34,352 bases of DNA from Thermoplasmatota archaeon. GTDB lineage: Archaea; Thermoplasmatota; Penumbrarchaeia; Penumbrarchaeales; Penumbrarchaeaceae. This document shows positions 32,892 to 34,352 of this stretch, piece after piece. The notes beneath the pieces are model-generated. The model did not search any database. It had not been told where the DNA came from and was given only the letters and a program-made list of their open reading frames with translations. Numbering within the stretch: position 1 is the first letter of the stretch; the number at the start of each line of letters is the position of its first letter. The DNA is taken from NCBI GenBank assembly GCA_016928095.1, contig JAFGLL010000096.1, forward strand, positions 1 to 34,352, written 5' to 3'. Position numbers and translations under genes: made by a program.

Positions 32892-34352
32892 ATGTCGGAA
32901 GGTTTAACACCAGAAGGTAATGGGACGGATATAAGAACGGACGGGACCGGGGCAACGGGCAACTGGGGTGCGGGAAATGCACCTCCGGGGAACGATGTTG
33001 CGGATGATAGGATCATGAAGATGCAGGCAAAGCTTAGAGAGAAACTTGCAGCTCTGAAGGATCGGGAGGAGGAGCTCGATAGAAGGGATGATACGGTCTC
33101 CGAATTGGAACAGCGTCTATCCGAGGAGAAAGAGCAGCTCCAGAACTACCGATCAGAGCTGGAATCATACGGTAAGCAGCTGGAGGAAAGAGCGACAGCG
33201 TTCCGGGAGAATGAGAGGGCTACCCTGGCGGAGAACAGTGAGGGACAGGACAAGGAGGGAACACTTCAGGATACAGAATTCATAACCAGTCTCCAGGAGG
33301 AGAACTCTTCTCTGAAAGCCCGGTTGGCCGAGCTGGAGGCGAATGCATCCTCCGGAGAGGGAGAGGGAACGGTCAAGGGGGAAGGTCCAGAGGGAGAGAT
33401 ACGAACCTCCCCTGCCGAGCTTGAAAGGATGAGAAATGAGCTCGAGGGATACAGAGCCTCACTGGAGCGATACAGGGATCAGCTTGCCGCAAGCGGTGAG
33501 GAATTGACCCGGAAGGAGCAGGAGCTCAACTCCAGAGAGGAGGAGAAGGAAAGCAAGGACAGATCGACCATCGAGAGGATGCAGGGCATCATTCTCAAAC
33601 TCCAGGAGGAGAACTCCAGGCTGAAGAAGGATAGGGAAGAGATGGACCAGAAGGACTCCGCGGAACAGAACAGGAAGCTCGAGGAGATAGAGGAGAAGAA
33701 GAGAAAGCTCGAGGAGTTCCACCATCAGCTCGAGGTCTATAGAAAACAGCTTGACGACCACAAGAAGCAGATAGATGAGAGAATGAAAGCGGAGGACCAG
33801 GAGAAGGAGCAGGAGATGACCGATCTGAAAAAGGAGAACATGGAACTGATTGACAGGATATCCTCTCTTGAGAATAAATTCCCGACCGAGGAAAAGGAGA
33901 ACAATGAGGCGCAGGACCGGGAGAGAGAACTGCAGGAGGAGAAGGCAGGGCTCGCCAGGCAGAAGGAGCAGCTGGAGACCTACCGCTCCCAACTGGAGGA
34001 TTACCGCTCGCAGCTGGAACAGCAGAGGGCACAGATCGAGGAAAGGGCGAAGGTGGAGGACAACAATACAGATGATAAAATAGAGAAGCTCCAGGGGGTC
34101 ATCCTGAAGGTCCAGGAGGAGAACGCGTCCCTCAAAAAGCAACTGAAGCAGATCGAACAGAAAGGAACCCTGGATGGTATCGACCAGGAACAGCGGATCA
34201 AGACGGAAATGACCGAAATAGAGGAGGAGAAGGCAGGGCTCGCCAGGCAGAAGGAGAAACTGGAGACCTACCGCTCCCAACTGGAGGATTACCGCTCGCA
34301 GCTGGAGCAGCAGAGGACTCAGATCGAGGAAAGGGCGAAGGTGGAGGACAAC
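32892..34352 (+). CDS. Repeat-rich coiled-coil protein (runs off the window)
   Basis: The frame is open from the ATG at 32892 to the last base (487 codons) with no stop, so the protein continues beyond the window. GGAGG lies 7 bases before the ATG, 20 bases after the preceding stop. The N-terminus (about 1-38) is Gly/Asn/Pro-rich and disordered. The rest is coiled coil with repeated blocks such as QEENSxLK, KLEEFHHQLEVYRKQLDDHK and QLETYRSQLEDYRSQLEQQR. A 129-base segment is duplicated at a 288-base (96-codon) interval. No cysteine is present in the visible part. Probably a filament or scaffold partner of the zinc-ribbon coiled-coil protein; family unknown. Confidence 0.75.
   Translation, partial: MSEGLTPEGNGTDIRTDGTGATGNWGAGNAPPGNDVADDRIMKMQAKLREKLAALKDREEELDRRDDTVSELEQRLSEEKEQLQNYRSELESYGKQLEERATAFRENERATLAENSEGQDKEGTLQDTEFITSLQEENSSLKARLAELEANASSGEGEGTVKGEGPEGEIRTSPAELERMRNELEGYRASLERYRDQLAASGEELTRKEQELNSREEEKESKDRSTIERMQGIILKLQEENSRLKKDREEMDQKDSAEQNRKLEEIEEKKRKLEEFHHQLEVYRKQLDDHKKQIDERMKAEDQEKEQEMTDLKKENMELIDRISSLENKFPTEEKENNEAQDRERELQEEKAGLARQKEQLETYRSQLEDYRSQLEQQRAQIEERAKVEDNNTDDKIEKLQGVILKVQEENASLKKQLKQIEQKGTLDGIDQEQRIKTEMTEIEEEKAGLARQKEKLETYRSQLEDYRSQLEQQRTQIEERAKVEDN
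33936..34352 (+). repeat. Direct repeat of 129 bases, 288-base period, inside the coiled-coil gene
   Basis: Copies at 33936-34064 and 34224-34352 differ at 5 positions by my reading (about 96 percent identical). The period of 288 bases is 96 codons, so the frame is kept. The second copy reaches the window edge, so further copies may follow. Confidence 0.85.

Noticed and set aside
33459-34280. Leucine-rich open frame of 273 codons on the minus strand resembling a membrane protein
   Set aside because: It is antisense to the repeat-rich coiled-coil gene; GAG/CTC codons of Glu heptads read as Leu on the other strand. The plus frame has a GGAGG site and continues the operon.

Overview
The window looks like a chromosomal segment of an archaeon, most likely a euryarchaeote of the Thermoplasmatota type. 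The support is an archaeal NMD3 homologue, a short archaeal-type adenosylhomocysteinase, archaeal pilin N-termini (GVSE-V/A-V/I-G-TILLLGIS), VapBC/DUF2683-type toxin-antitoxin modules, TATA-like boxes 25-40 nt before start codons, and frequent ATGA/GTGA start-stop overlaps. The phylum is inference; no rRNA or other marker is present.

Region 1 (1-6600) is an AT-rich, scarred accessory zone. It holds a RelE-type toxin with a DUF2683-like antitoxin, a GT2 glycosyltransferase next to a GT2-like protein that has lost the DxD motif, a truncated third GT2 copy, a PIN/RHH (VapBC-like) pair with a visible palindromic operator, and a two-gene pair (C39-like cysteine peptidase plus an unknown helix-turn-helix-like partner). 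Between them lie a structured repeat element (complete at 4281-4438, partial at 1106-1226, right end only at 199-245), two families of short direct repeats, and the decapitated N-terminus of a GDP-mannose dehydratase.

Region 2 (6611-10174) is nucleotide-sugar metabolism: an RMD-like reductase, GDP-mannose 4,6-dehydratase and a stand-alone phosphomannose isomerase cupin. Together they could supply GDP-mannose and a GDP-6-deoxyhexose for surface glycosylation. An orphan HicB-like protein and a poorly coding 800-base gap with a duplicated leader sequence lie among them.

Region 3 (10329-13871, + strand) is housekeeping: a bacterial-type MetK, adenosylhomocysteinase and NMD3. NMD3 ends in a CTAG that is also the stop of the convergent gene.

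Region 4 (13868-31208, - strand) is the most notable part. Two paralogous giants of about 2,200-2,280 residues carry an archaeal type IV pilin N-terminus, CARDB-like repeats, two Rossmann-like 'VDDD' domains, a von Willebrand A domain nested inside a jelly-roll (MAM/InhA-like) domain, a second jelly roll and a C-terminal membrane helix. They are followed, by 4-base start-stop overlaps, by two small pilin-like proteins. Just upstream is a membrane protein with a sequon-rich ectodomain and a cytosolic J domain. The giants and small pilins are almost free of N-glycosylation sequons, while the J-protein ectodomain has ten. I propose an undescribed surface appendage or adhesion complex.

Region 5 (31393-34352, + strand) diverges from the J-protein gene. 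It encodes a zinc-ribbon coiled-coil protein and a second, repeat-rich coiled-coil protein that runs off the window end.
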